This document shows positions 53,853 through 62,088 of a stretch of DNA of 64,000 nucleotides, in pieces. Numbering within the stretch: the stretch's first letter is position 1; every line of letters begins with the position of its first letter. The notes beneath the pieces were generated by a model. It saw nothing but the letters and a program-made list of their open reading frames with translations, ran no database searches and was not told the DNA's origin. Source of the DNA: a gamma proteobacterium HTCC2207 (GTDB taxonomy: Bacteria > Pseudomonadota > Gammaproteobacteria > Pseudomonadales > Porticoccaceae); NCBI GenBank assembly GCA_000153445.1, contig CH672396.1:343668-407667 (forward strand), in the 5' to 3' direction. The position numbers and the translations under genes were made by a program.

Positions 53853-53905
53853 AATCCCTTGAAATGACGTTAAATTGTCGCTAAAAATCGCCAAAAGAGT
53901 CTATC

Positions 53906-54391
53906 GTGAAAAAAATCGCTGTATTTGTTGATGTGCAAAATATTTATTACACGGTAAAAGAGCAGTTTGGCTGTTACTTTAATTACCGTGAGCTCTGGCG
54001 CCAGCTCGGTGAGCAGGGCGAGATTGTTCAGGCTACAGCCTATGCCATCGAGCGCAATGACGCCGGGCAGCGGGGCTTTCAACAAGTGCTTCGGGATATT
54101 GGATTCGAGGTTAAGCTAAAGCCGTTTATTCAGCGTAGCGATGGTTCGGCCAAGGGAGATTGGGATGTGGGAATCGCTATCGACATAATGGACTGTGCCG
54201 CAACGACTAATCCGCCTGAAGAGATCGTATTGTTATCAGGTGACGGGGATTTTGATCTGCTACTCGCTCGAGTGAGCCAGCGTTATGCGGTATCGACCAG
54301 TGTCTTCGGTGTCGCGGCGCTCACGGCAGCATCACTGATTGATGCCGCCGATCACTTTCAACCGATTCAGGCCAAACTTTTGCTTAAGTAA
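53906..54391 (+). CDS. NYN-domain (LabA/DUF88-type) protein, putative RNase
   Basis: This 161-aa PIN-like protein has the NYN pattern of acidic metal-binding residues: AVFVDVQNIYY at the start (Asp9, Asn12), KGDWDVGIAIDIM in the middle, and LLSGDGDFDLLL near residue 110-121. Proteins of this family are predicted single-strand RNases. The gene is 53 bases downstream of the HutC-type regulator and on the same strand, so co-transcription is possible. Its last codons overlap the convergent gene by 8 bases. Confidence 0.88.
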   Translation: MKKIAVFVDVQNIYYTVKEQFGCYFNYRELWRQLGEQGEIVQATAYAIERNDAGQRGFQQVLRDIGFEVKLKPFIQRSDGSAKGDWDVGIAIDIMDCAATTNPPEEIVLLSGDGDFDLLLARVSQRYAVSTSVFGVAALTAASLIDAADHFQPIQAKLLLK

Positions 54392-54743
54392 TAATGCCGC
54401 CTTCGGAACCACCCTGGCCAGGCACCACGATTTTTGATGCCTCTTCGCGACGCATTTGTTCCATTTTTTGGTTAGCTTCTTCAACTGCGATCTGTGCCTT
54501 GCCGGCAAAATCACTCGCGGCTTCGCCGATGGTTTCACCATCCAACGTAAAGTTAAGCGGTATGGCACCCATCTGGGTCATCACCTGTGTCGAACCGAAA
54601 AATGTTATTGCGCGGTCTGGGTCATCGCTGCCATCAGCTTTCACTGGAATCATTTTGCGGATAAAGCCAATCTTTTGATCGGTAAAGCTCTCTTCGCGAA
54701 ATAGGCCGTTGGGGTCCATGGTGTTGTTGCTTTGATTAGTCAT
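54384..54743 (-). CDS. uncharacterised conserved-type cytoplasmic protein
   Basis: I do not recognise this 119-aa protein with certainty. It has no signal peptide or membrane helix. Features are an N-terminal LFREESFTDQKIGFIRKMIP, a middle FFGSTQVMTQMGAIPLNFTL beta-rich part, a helical segment GEAASDFAGKAQIAVEEANQ, and a C-terminal MRREEASKIVVPGQGG. Gene starts upstream of ATG 54743 are less likely. It lies convergent to the NYN gene and downstream of arsJ on the same strand, with no sign of a shared function. Confidence 0.7.
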   Translation of the reverse strand: MTNQSNNTMDPNGLFREESFTDQKIGFIRKMIPVKADGSDDPDRAITFFGSTQVMTQMGAIPLNFTLDGETIGEAASDFAGKAQIAVEEANQKMEQMRREEASKIVVPGQGGSEGGIIT

Positions 54744-54818
54744 ATTGAATTCTTTTCGTAGGTTAAAAACACGCACACCCTAGCAGACATGCGTCAGCGG
54801 TAAAAGTTTGTCGGCCAA

Positions 54819-56042
54819 TTAAGCCGGCAGCTTTTTCGAAATAGCGGCGGTGGCGACCAACATTAGGGATGAGAGCAACAGGCAGGCTGTCAGGCCAAAC
54901 TGTTGGTAGACCAGCCCAGACAGCAGTGTGCCGACTAATCTGCCAGCAGCATTGCACATATAATAAAAGCCTACATCCAGCGAAGTGCCGTCATCCCGTG
55001 CATAGGCGACAATCAGGTAGGAATGAATCGACGAGTTGATGGCAAAGAATGCGCCAAAAATCATCAGTCCCGTCACCAGCACGACGGCCAGTAGGCTGGG
55101 GTCACTCCCTGCGGCATAGAGGGTGGCTCCAATTGCGGCCGGTATTAGGCAGAGTAGTACAGCCCACTTAAATGCTGTACTCCCCGAGGGGTGAGTAATA
55201 TTCGTTTCCTTGTTGCCAGTGTTGGTAACTTTGGGGGCCAGTGTTTGCACCACACCGTAAGCCATTACCCAGGCAGCCATCATGCTGCCCACTTGCACAT
55301 AGCTCCACTGCAGTTGGCTCTGCAAAAACACCGGCAGTGCCACAACAAACCAAATGTCCCGAGAGCCAAAGAGAAAAAATCGCGCCGCACTGAGTCGATT
55401 GACTGCGCTGCTTTTGGAAAACAGATGTTTGAGTGGCTGGGGCTTTTTGGCGATACCCATACTGCGGTCTAGCATTAGAATGCTGAGTATTAAAACGCCG
55501 CTTAAAGCAGTGGCCATTGTTGCCACAGCGCTTTGAAAGCCGACAGTGGCTAACAGCCAGCCACCGAGAAAAAAACCGACGCCTTTTAAGGCATTTTTCG
55601 ATCCGGTTAGCAGGGCGATCCAGCGATAGAGCCGCCCTTGAGCGTCAGCTGGCACCAGAGATTTAATGCTCGCTTTGGCGCCCATCTTATTCAGATCTTT
55701 GCCAATCCCGGAAAGTGCTTGGGCGATCATCACATAGACCACATTAAGTATCGAACTGTCTACCATCAGCATGCTCAGAGCGACAATCTGCAGTGCCAGG
55801 CCTGCCTGCATCGTAATGGTTAAGCCGATAGTGGTTGCCAGCCAGCCGCCATATAAGTTAGTAATCACTCCGCACAATTCGTAAAGCACCAGTAGACCAG
55901 CTATTTCGATTGGGCTGTAACCGAGCTGATGAAAAAACAGCACCACCAGCATGCGCAGAGCGCCGTCACTGAGTGTAAAGGCCCAGTAACTCAGGGTCAC
56001 TAAACCATATTGGGTGGCAGGCGCTTTAAGCTCAAAATTCAT
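54819..56042 (-). CDS. arsJ: organoarsenical efflux MFS transporter ArsJ
   Basis: This 407-aa major-facilitator protein has 10-12 helices and the ArsJ signatures SYWAFTLSDGALRMLVVLFF at the N-terminus, YELCGVITNLYGGWL, AQALSGIGKDLNKMGAKASI, and GSKNALKGVGFFLGG. ArsJ exports 1-arseno-3-phosphoglycerate, the unstable product made when GAPDH uses arsenate, which gives net arsenate resistance. The gene follows a GAPDH gene on the same strand (49 bases), the defining pair. No ArsR-type regulator or ArsC is nearby. Confidence 0.93.
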   Translation of the reverse strand: MNFELKAPATQYGLVTLSYWAFTLSDGALRMLVVLFFHQLGYSPIEIAGLLVLYELCGVITNLYGGWLATTIGLTITMQAGLALQIVALSMLMVDSSILNVVYVMIAQALSGIGKDLNKMGAKASIKSLVPADAQGRLYRWIALLTGSKNALKGVGFFLGGWLLATVGFQSAVATMATALSGVLILSILMLDRSMGIAKKPQPLKHLFSKSSAVNRLSAARFFLFGSRDIWFVVALPVFLQSQLQWSYVQVGSMMAAWVMAYGVVQTLAPKVTNTGNKETNITHPSGSTAFKWAVLLCLIPAAIGATLYAAGSDPSLLAVVLVTGLMIFGAFFAINSSIHSYLIVAYARDDGTSLDVGFYYMCNAAGRLVGTLLSGLVYQQFGLTACLLLSSLMLVATAAISKKLPA

Positions 56043-56091
56043 CGTTGCTTATCAGATTCTCAAAGTGGGTTATCGGCGTTGATTAATTATT

Positions 56092-57105
56092 CTAGTGTTC
56101 AATTGACGCCGCGACTTTGGCCGCTAACTCCATCATGCGATTAACGTAACCGATTTCATTGTCATACCAGACAAGTACTTTAACCTGAGAGTTGTTGATC
56201 ACCATGGTGGACAAACCATCAACAATTCCCGAACGCTTATCGTTGGTATAGTCCGCCGAGACCAATGGTAATTCTGAGAACCCAAGAATGCCTTTTAAGC
56301 GTCCCTCGGCGGCATCGCGAAGTGCGTGGTTAACCTGATCAACGTTTACGTCACGGTTTAGCTCAAAAACACAGTCAGTTAATGAGCCATTGGCCAATGG
56401 CACTCTGACTGCCAAGCCATTAATGCGCCCCTTAAGTTCAGGAAAAATTTCAGTGATTGCGGTTGCTGAGCCGGTGCTGGTAGGTATCAGCGATAACCCG
56501 CTAGCTCTGGAGCGACGCAGATCGCTGTGATATTGATCGAGAATACTTTGAGTATTGGTGATGTCGTGGATGGTGGTGATTGCGGCATGCTTAATACCAA
56601 AGGTCTTTTGCAGTACATCGACCACTGGCGCCAGGCAATTAGTGGTGCAGGACGCGGCGGTGACTATGGCTTGATTGGTGTAGAGGTGGTCATTGACACC
56701 CATCACCAGGTTTAGCGTACCATCTTTTACGGGTGCCGAGACCACCACTTTTTTAACGCCCTTGTCGAAATAGGGTGCCAGCGCTTGCTGAGACTTAAAG
56801 GTACCAGTGCATTCGATAACCATGTCCACGGCCGACCAGTCCGTGTCAGCGATGTTTGTGTTCTGGGTATAGCGCACCGTTTGGCCGTCAATACAGAGGT
56901 TCGCATCAGCGCCAGATTCTTCACTAGAGACGGCTTTATCCCAAGTGCCATGCACCGAATCATATTTCAGCAAATGGGCGGCTGCCGACGCATCACCGGC
57001 TATTTCGTTGATCTGCACGATCTGGTAATCATCGCGATGCCATGCGGCGCGAAGTGCCAAGCGGCCAATTCGGCCAAATCCGTTAATAGCAATTTTTATA
57101 GTCAT
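56092..57105 (-). CDS. gap: glyceraldehyde-3-phosphate dehydrogenase, ArsJ-associated
   Basis: This 337-aa NAD-dependent dehydrogenase has INGFGRIGRLALRA at the N-terminus, catalytic Cys153 in SCTTNC, His180 in TTIHDITNTQ and the WYDNEIGY C-terminal motif. It pairs with arsJ and is likely to convert glyceraldehyde-3-phosphate and arsenate to 1-arseno-3-phosphoglycerate for export. It may also have ordinary glycolytic activity. Direct repeats CTGTATTTTG at 57165-57174 and 57188-57197 lie upstream of its start and may serve regulation. Confidence 0.92.
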   Translation of the reverse strand: MTIKIAINGFGRIGRLALRAAWHRDDYQIVQINEIAGDASAAAHLLKYDSVHGTWDKAVSSEESGADANLCIDGQTVRYTQNTNIADTDWSAVDMVIECTGTFKSQQALAPYFDKGVKKVVVSAPVKDGTLNLVMGVNDHLYTNQAIVTAASCTTNCLAPVVDVLQKTFGIKHAAITTIHDITNTQSILDQYHSDLRRSRASGLSLIPTSTGSATAITEIFPELKGRINGLAVRVPLANGSLTDCVFELNRDVNVDQVNHALRDAAEGRLKGILGFSELPLVSADYTNDKRSGIVDGLSTMVINNSQVKVLVWYDNEIGYVNRMMELAAKVAASIEH

Positions 57106-57164
57106 GGACTTATATATCTCTCTTTAAAGTTGTGCGCGCAAACATCAATCAGGCTTCAGACCAG

Positions 57165-57197
57165 CTGTATTTTGTCGACACAGCGCACTGTATTTTG
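57165..57197. promoter_or_regulatory. direct repeats upstream of the gap-arsJ operon
   Basis: CTGTATTTTG occurs twice with a 23-bp period, 60-92 bases upstream of the gap ATG. It is the only repeated element seen in this 276-base spacer and could be a regulator site. Confidence 0.4.
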
Positions 57198-57381
57198 CAT
57201 CAGCTACTCAATTGAGAACAGGGCATCATTAAATCTGCCAACCATTCGTGAGTAATCAACCGCAAAAGCGTTTCAAATGCACCTCCTAGTAACGGAACAG
57301 AAGCAAAGCGAAAAGCAAAAACAATGAACCGACACCCACAGATCCGGAAGGAACCGGTTAGATTATAAAGAGGATTTATGA

Positions 57382-57549
57382 ATGAATGATTACAATTTTA
57401 CTAGCTTATTAATGATTACTTTTGGCGCTCTTCTCGGTGTTTCAATTGGTATATTTGCCTACGGCTCAGATTTTTGGACCAGCACGGGAATAGGCTGTGC
57501 ACTTGCCGCCTGTGTTGCGGTGAGCGAAATCTCTCCGATGTTTGATTGA
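57382..57549 (+). CDS. small hydrophobic protein of 55 aa
   Basis: This small gene starts MNDYNFTSLLMITFGALLGV and has two hydrophobic segments (about residues 9-26 and 34-49), separated by YGSDFWTSTG. It ends EISPMFD. It has a ribosome-binding site (AGAGGA 8 bases before the ATG) and a clear rho-independent terminator downstream at 57621-57650, so it is likely a real gene. I do not recognise the family; it is probably an inner-membrane peptide. Confidence 0.65.
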   Translation: MNDYNFTSLLMITFGALLGVSIGIFAYGSDFWTSTGIGCALAACVAVSEISPMFD

Positions 57550-57620
57550 TCCAATCCCACCAAACCACACAGCTCCGTTATTAAGTTGTGCGGTGCTAGT
57601 TTTATCATCTCCTCCCATTC

Positions 57621-57650
57621 AGGCCACCTTTAACCAGTGGCCTTTTTTTT
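57621..57650 (+). terminator. intrinsic terminator after the 55-aa gene
   Basis: AGGCCAC (57621-57627) pairs with GTGGCCT (57637-57643) around a 9-base loop, followed by seven further T residues. Confidence 0.88.
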
Positions 57651-57652
57651 GG

Positions 57653-57697
57653 GAAGCTTTTTACTCAAAGCTTTTTACTAAAAGCGTTTTTTATTAA
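57653..57697. repeat. imperfect tandem repeat beside the FKBP stop codon
   Basis: Three units of the form AAGC(T/G)TTTTTA(C/T)T of about 13-16 bp run in series between the terminator and the minus-strand FKBP stop (57704-57706). Confidence 0.5.
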
Positions 57698-57703
57698 ACG
57701 CTC

Positions 57704-58189
57704 TTAGTGGTTGTGTCCACCGGGGCCGTGAATATGGCCATGCTCGAGTTCTTCGGCTGTCGCTTCGCGAACATCGGCAATAGTGACATCAAAGTTGAGA
57801 TCTTTGCCCGCCAGCGGATGGTTGCCGTCGACAGTAACAGTTTCGTCAGTCACCAGAGTTACTGTTACGGGAACAGCTCCGCCCTGACCGGTCTGAGCTT
57901 CAAACTGCATGCCCACTTCAATGCTATCAACGCCCTGAAAAGAGCTGCGCGGTACTTCTTGAATCAATTCTTTTTGAACCGGTCCATAACCTTCTTCAGC
58001 AGAGACTTCGACAACCATTTGGTCGCCAACTGACTTACCTGTCAGGGCTTTTTCTAGACCTGGAATAATATTGCCAGCGCCGTGCAGATAGGCCAACGGA
58101 TCCTGTCCTGCAGAGCTATCAATTTCCTGGCCCTGGTTATCGGTTAATCGGTAGTGAAAGCTTACTGCGCTGTTTTCTGTAATGGTCAT
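57704..58189 (-). CDS. slyD: FKBP-type peptidyl-prolyl isomerase, SlyD-like
   Basis: This 161-aa protein has the FKBP fold interrupted by an insert-in-flap domain (about 70-125), as in SlyD: ISYHYRLTDN-like opening SFHYRLTDNQGQEIDSS, YLHGAGNIIPGLEKAL, and NHPLAGKDLNFDV. The tail HGHIHGPGGHNH is His-rich and may bind nickel, though it is shorter than in E. coli SlyD. It acts as a folding catalyst and metallochaperone. It is monocistronic and divergent from phoB. Confidence 0.92.
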   Translation of the reverse strand: MTITENSAVSFHYRLTDNQGQEIDSSAGQDPLAYLHGAGNIIPGLEKALTGKSVGDQMVVEVSAEEGYGPVQKELIQEVPRSSFQGVDSIEVGMQFEAQTGQGGAVPVTVTLVTDETVTVDGNHPLAGKDLNFDVTIADVREATAEELEHGHIHGPGGHNH

Positions 58190-58309
58190 GGTCGAATCCT
58201 GGTAGCTTAGAAAAAGACGCCATTATGCGCGAACGAATTTTAAATATCGACTCTCGAATGCTCGGCAAATCTAGGTTGTAAATCCAAAAGATCGGGATAC
58301 ACTTTGTCT

Positions 58310-58327
58310 CTGTCATATTTGTGTCAT
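58310..58327 (+). promoter_or_regulatory. PHO box upstream of phoB
   Basis: CTGTCAT-ATTTG-TGTCAT carries two TGTCAT direct repeats with an 11-bp period, the PhoB-binding element. It ends about 50 bases before the phoB ATG, consistent with autoregulation. Confidence 0.9.
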
Positions 58328-58376
58328 GTTGGGGCCATTAAATGAGACGTTCAAAATGAATGATAAGGTTGAAATA

Positions 58377-59078
58377 ATGCCCAAGCATAGAATTCTCATC
58401 GTCGATGATGAGGCGGCGATTCGAGATATGCTATCTATCGCATTGGAGGCTGCTGGCTTCAATGTTTTACAAGCGGATAACGCACAGCAGGCTCACGCGA
58501 GCATAATCGACAATCAGCCGGACTTAGTGCTGCTCGATTGGATGATGCCGGGGACCACCGGTTTAGAGCTACTGCGCCGTTTAAAGCGCGATGAACTGAC
58601 GGCAAAAACACCCATCATTATGCTCACCGCCAAGGCCGAGGAAGATAGCAAAATTGCTGGTCTGGATTCCGGGGCAGATGACTATATTCCCAAGCCATTT
58701 TCACCGCGAGAGCTGATTTCCCGGGTCAATGCCGTATTGCGCCGTATTGGCCGTGAAGCGCTAAAGGAGCCAATATCCATTGGCGAACTGATTTTCGATC
58801 CCCTCGGCCACCGCGTCAGTATCGCCGGAGAGCCGATTAATTTAGGTCCCACCGAGTACCGCCTGCTGCAATTCTTCCTCACTCACCAAGAGCGCGTCTA
58901 TTCTCGGGGACAGATTCTCGATTATGTTTGGGGGGGCAATGTCTATCTCGATGAGCGCACTGTAGATGTGCATATTCGCCGGTTACGCAAGGCGATTTCA
59001 GTTGCAGGCCATGAAAACTATGTGCAGACTGTCCGCGGCGCTGGTTACAGATTCTCAGCTCAAGTGAGTAACGCTTAA
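58377..59078 (+). CDS. phoB: phosphate regulon response regulator PhoB
   Basis: This 233-aa OmpR-type regulator has the receiver site Asp54 in LVLLDWMMPG, the acidic pair in IVDDE, conserved Lys in YIPKPFSP, and a winged-helix DNA-binding domain (EYRLLQFFLTHQERVYSR, ERTVDVHIRRLRKAI, VRGAGYRF). ATG 58377 (MPKHRILIVDDE) aligns with PhoB. An upstream ATG at 58326 lies in the PHO box and is rejected. PhoR follows 44 bases downstream. Confidence 0.96.
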   Translation: MPKHRILIVDDEAAIRDMLSIALEAAGFNVLQADNAQQAHASIIDNQPDLVLLDWMMPGTTGLELLRRLKRDELTAKTPIIMLTAKAEEDSKIAGLDSGADDYIPKPFSPRELISRVNAVLRRIGREALKEPISIGELIFDPLGHRVSIAGEPINLGPTEYRLLQFFLTHQERVYSRGQILDYVWGGNVYLDERTVDVHIRRLRKAISVAGHENYVQTVRGAGYRFSAQVSNA

Positions 59079-59122
59079 CACACCATTATTGAAACGAGCG
59101 ATTAATAAAGGGTACAGATTCA

Positions 59123-60397
59123 TTGCGACCAGGAATGAACAGAGAAATATGGCGTGTAGTGCTTATCAGCCTATTTTCGGTGATTTTTGGTTTTGGCCTT
59201 GGCGCTCCTTTTGAAACCCTTGTTGCTGGCCTAGTCGCCTACAGTTTTTGGACCTTCAGTATTATCTCTCAGCTGTTTAGCTGGATCGACAAAGGTATGC
59301 GTGGCTTTCCGCCGGACACAGACGGTGTCTGGGGCGAAATCAGTGACACCCTTAATCGTCAGCGTCGCCGTCACCGTCGCACCCAAGAGCGAATGCGCCG
59401 CACTATTAATCGCATCACCCGCTTAACCGGGGCTCTGGAAGAGGGCATTGTGGTTCTGCGCAGTGACCTGACCATCGACTGGTGGAATAGTTCAGCTGCG
59501 GGCCTGCTGGCACTGCGCTCCAATGATCGCGGCACCGCCGTCACCAATCTGATTCGCGAGCCCGAGTTCGTCAGCTATATCAGTCAAAAAGAATTCGACG
59601 GTTCATTAAAGCTCTCTTCGATTAATCCCTCAGATCCCATACTCCAAGTCTCTGCTTCATTTTTTGGCGCCGATGAAATTGTCTTGGTGGTCACCGACAT
59701 CACTCGTGTCACTAACTTAGAGCAGTTGCGCAAAGAATTTGTTGGCAATGTCTCCCACGAATTGCGCACTCCGCTCACGGTAATGCGCGGGTATCTCGAA
59801 ACCCTGCAGGATATGCCCGGCAATAGTCAGATGGTCGACAAAGCTTTCACCCAGATGTCCGATCAAGTGGTGAGGATGGAAGCCTTGGCTAACGATTTGA
59901 TTCTTATTTCCCGTTTAGAGTCCGATGACCATGCGCCAGCGGTTGAGACGGTTAATCTCCACCAGCTGCTACAAAGCATTGTCATTGAGGCGGAACTGCT
60001 CAGTGAGGGTAAGCACTTACTTTCTTTGGACTGCGAAGAAGACTGTAGTATTAATACGGATGCCACTGATCTTCGCAGTGTGCTGGGTAATATTGTTTTT
60101 AACGCCGTGCGGCACAATCCGGAGGGTGCTGATATAGCAATAAAAGTCACCCGCTATAACAGCTATATCAATGTCTCGGTCAAGGACAGTGGCAAAGGTA
60201 TAGATCCGATGGAAATTCCCCGCCTCACTGAGCGTTTCTATCGCGGCGACAGCAGCCGTAACTCGGATACTGGTGGCACCGGTCTAGGCTTGGCGATCGT
60301 CAAACATGCCCTAGGGCGCTGTGATGGTAGGCTGACAATCAATAGCCGCCTCGGGCAGGGTGCAGAATTTGTCTGTCGTTTTCCCCTTGTTCCATGA
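59123..60397 (+). CDS. phoR: phosphate regulon sensor kinase PhoR
   Basis: This 424-aa kinase has two N-terminal membrane helices (about 8-55), a charged linker WGEISDTLNRQRRR, a PAS domain (about 105-190), the H-box NVSHELRTPLTVMRGY with His212, and HATPase boxes NIVFNAVRHNPEG, DSGKGID and GTGLGLAIVKHAL. It should phosphorylate PhoB at low phosphate. TTG 59123 is used because AGGGT lies about 9 bases upstream, whereas ATG 59135 has its AGGA too close. The exact start is uncertain by four codons. Confidence 0.95.
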   Translation: MRPGMNREIWRVVLISLFSVIFGFGLGAPFETLVAGLVAYSFWTFSIISQLFSWIDKGMRGFPPDTDGVWGEISDTLNRQRRRHRRTQERMRRTINRITRLTGALEEGIVVLRSDLTIDWWNSSAAGLLALRSNDRGTAVTNLIREPEFVSYISQKEFDGSLKLSSINPSDPILQVSASFFGADEIVLVVTDITRVTNLEQLRKEFVGNVSHELRTPLTVMRGYLETLQDMPGNSQMVDKAFTQMSDQVVRMEALANDLILISRLESDDHAPAVETVNLHQLLQSIVIEAELLSEGKHLLSLDCEEDCSINTDATDLRSVLGNIVFNAVRHNPEGADIAIKVTRYNSYINVSVKDSGKGIDPMEIPRLTERFYRGDSSRNSDTGGTGLGLAIVKHALGRCDGRLTINSRLGQGAEFVCRFPLVP

Positions 60398-60450
60398 ATC
60401 TAGGCCTCCCAAAAAGCTAGTCAGTCCAAAGCGTTAAATTACTCCTACGC

Positions 60451-61512
60451 TTATCCTAAACTCGCCATATTCAAAATCCAGCCAATTAGAAGCACCTGAG
60501 GTAGAGTAATCAAAGGCAGGAAAAGGGCGATTTTCCAAGATTTGGTCACATCTCGCAGTACCATAATTTCGGTGTAATCCGTGGCTACACCGGCCATCAG
60601 AAAGGTAAAACTATTGCCCGGCGCAGCGGCCCGGGTCAGCAGATCTGCGGCAATCGGGGTTGAGCCTTCAGAGCAGACTTCAATAATGGTGGCCGCAAGC
60701 AGCGTGAGCATCAGGCCGGCCACTGTTGGGCCAAAATAATCCTGGTATAAGTCCAATGGCACCATGGCGCGAATCAGTACCGCGAGAACAATGCCAAACA
60801 GCAACCAGCGAAAGACCATGCGTGAGTCGCGGATGCCGTCGATCAACAGACTGCCGAAAGCGCGTGGCGTGTATTCCGCGGTTTTGATTAATCTGACAAT
60901 TCCGGGCCACAGTGACAGCATGTTGACTGTTGGGGTTTCAATCTTATGGGGATTTGGCGGTAATTTACCTCTGACGACTAAGCCATCAAAAAAGATTCCG
61001 GTGACTATGCCGATCACCATAGACAGAGCAATAAACAGTAGCGTCCACTGCCAGCCGATCAAGCTAATCATAATGATAGTGAGTGACAGAGAATTCCAAG
61101 GGCTGGCGATCAGGAAGGCCATTAGTTGGCCGATGCTGGCACCGCGCTCATAGAGCTTGGCACCGATCATCAGAATGCCATGGCTACAGAGGTCCAGGGC
61201 AACGCCAGCCAAGGTGGCACGGAGAATGCCTTTGACGGTGCCGCCCTGGCCCAGAGCCGACATCACCAGTTCCCGAGGGATGCGCTCGAGCAGGCCGACA
61301 AACACCACTGCTGCCACCAGCCCCAGCCACATTTTGTTCACCAACTCGAAAATCCCCTCGCTCATAGTGGCCAGCCAAAGAGGCATATCCACCCTCTCAG
61401 GCAGCAGCCAAAAAAGTAAGTAACCTATTACTACTGTTATACCCGAGCACCAGAGAAGGTAGTCGGGGCGAGACTTGGCAGCTGGACTATCTGATGGGCA
61501 GCAATCACTCAT
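60451..61512 (-). CDS. PF03773-type permease, probable copper/zinc exporter (SO_0444-like)
   Basis: This 353-aa protein has about 8-10 membrane helices in two related halves. Each half bears a Cys in a DLCSHG or EVCSEG motif inside the membrane region. The N-terminus MSDCCPSDS adds a CC pair that may bind metal. Family members export metals or arsenicals. A CueR-type regulator overlaps its start, so copper (possibly zinc) efflux is inferred, as described for Shewanella SO_0444. ATG 61512 overlaps the end of the regulator by 8 bases. Confidence 0.85.
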   Translation of the reverse strand: MSDCCPSDSPAAKSRPDYLLWCSGITVVIGYLLFWLLPERVDMPLWLATMSEGIFELVNKMWLGLVAAVVFVGLLERIPRELVMSALGQGGTVKGILRATLAGVALDLCSHGILMIGAKLYERGASIGQLMAFLIASPWNSLSLTIIMISLIGWQWTLLFIALSMVIGIVTGIFFDGLVVRGKLPPNPHKIETPTVNMLSLWPGIVRLIKTAEYTPRAFGSLLIDGIRDSRMVFRWLLFGIVLAVLIRAMVPLDLYQDYFGPTVAGLMLTLLAATIIEVCSEGSTPIAADLLTRAAAPGNSFTFLMAGVATDYTEIMVLRDVTKSWKIALFLPLITLPQVLLIGWILNMASLG

Positions 61513-61903
61513 GATTTTTCTCCGCCAGAGAATCAATAATGGCGCAATCAGGCGACTCATCAGCGGCGCAGTGACTGAGTAGATTGCTCAGTAGCCCATG
61601 CATAGAGGTGAGGTCCTTGATTTGCTCCTCCACTTGCCGTTGGCGCTGAATAACCAGTTGATGCACTTCCGCACTGCGGCGGTTAGGGTCGCGCCAGAGT
61701 TGAAGTAGCTGGCGGCACTCGTGGAGGGTAAAACCAAACTGACGGGACTGACGGAGAAATATGAGTTCGGCTACTGCTGTTTTTGAGTAGTCGCGGTACC
61801 CATTTTCCAATCGCTGTGGCGAGGCCAGAATACCCTCGGCTTCGTAGTAGCGAATGGATTTGACTGGCACATCGCTAAGGTTGGCAAGCTCTCCAATTTT
61901 CAT
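61505..61903 (-). CDS. MerR-family regulator, CueR-like copper sensor
   Basis: This 132-aa activator has a winged helix (MKIGELANLSDVPVKSIRYY), an antiparallel coiled coil and a C-terminal metal loop. The loop reads HCAADESPDCAII with Cys112 and Cys120, and residue 77 is Ser. These are the CueR positions that select monovalent Cu/Ag/Au; zinc and mercury sensors have Cys at the third position. It is co-transcribed with the permease from a 19-bp-spacer promoter that it is expected to control. Confidence 0.9.
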   Translation of the reverse strand: MKIGELANLSDVPVKSIRYYEAEGILASPQRLENGYRDYSKTAVAELIFLRQSRQFGFTLHECRQLLQLWRDPNRRSAEVHQLVIQRQRQVEEQIKDLTSMHGLLSNLLSHCAADESPDCAIIDSLAEKNHE

Positions 61904-61936
61904 ATTTCTGCTCCACGCTTATATCAAGTGTAGAGA

Positions 61937-61967
61937 ACTATAGACCTTCCAGTTGGTGGAAGGTCAA
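61937..61967 (-). promoter_or_regulatory. CueR-type promoter with 19-bp spacer
   Basis: On the minus strand TTGACC (61967-61962) and TATAGT (61942-61937) are separated by 19 bp. The spacer contains the operator ACCTTCC-N7-GGAAGGT (61944-61964), a perfect 7-bp-arm palindrome. The overlong spacer is the hallmark of MerR-family activation by DNA distortion. Confidence 0.92.
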
Positions 61968-62028
61968 GGGATGCCGATAAAGGTAGTGGGGGGGCCCTAT
62001 ACCAGGGTTTTAAATCTTAAGTTTAGCT

Positions 62029-62088
62029 CGCGCAGCGGGCCTATTTGTTACAAGCTATTTATTACAAGCAGTCTAATCCGCGCAGCGG
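62029..62088. repeat. short repeats next to the stop of the exported protein gene
   Basis: CTATTTGTTACAAG and CTATTTATTACAAG (62041-62068) are adjacent 14-bp copies, and CGCGCAGCGG occurs at 62029-62038 and again at 62079-62088, the second copy inside the coding end. Confidence 0.6.

Noticed and set aside
58326-58376. Upstream ATG start for phoB giving 17 extra residues
   Set aside because: The ATG overlaps the PHO box, and the conserved PhoB N-terminus starts at 58377.
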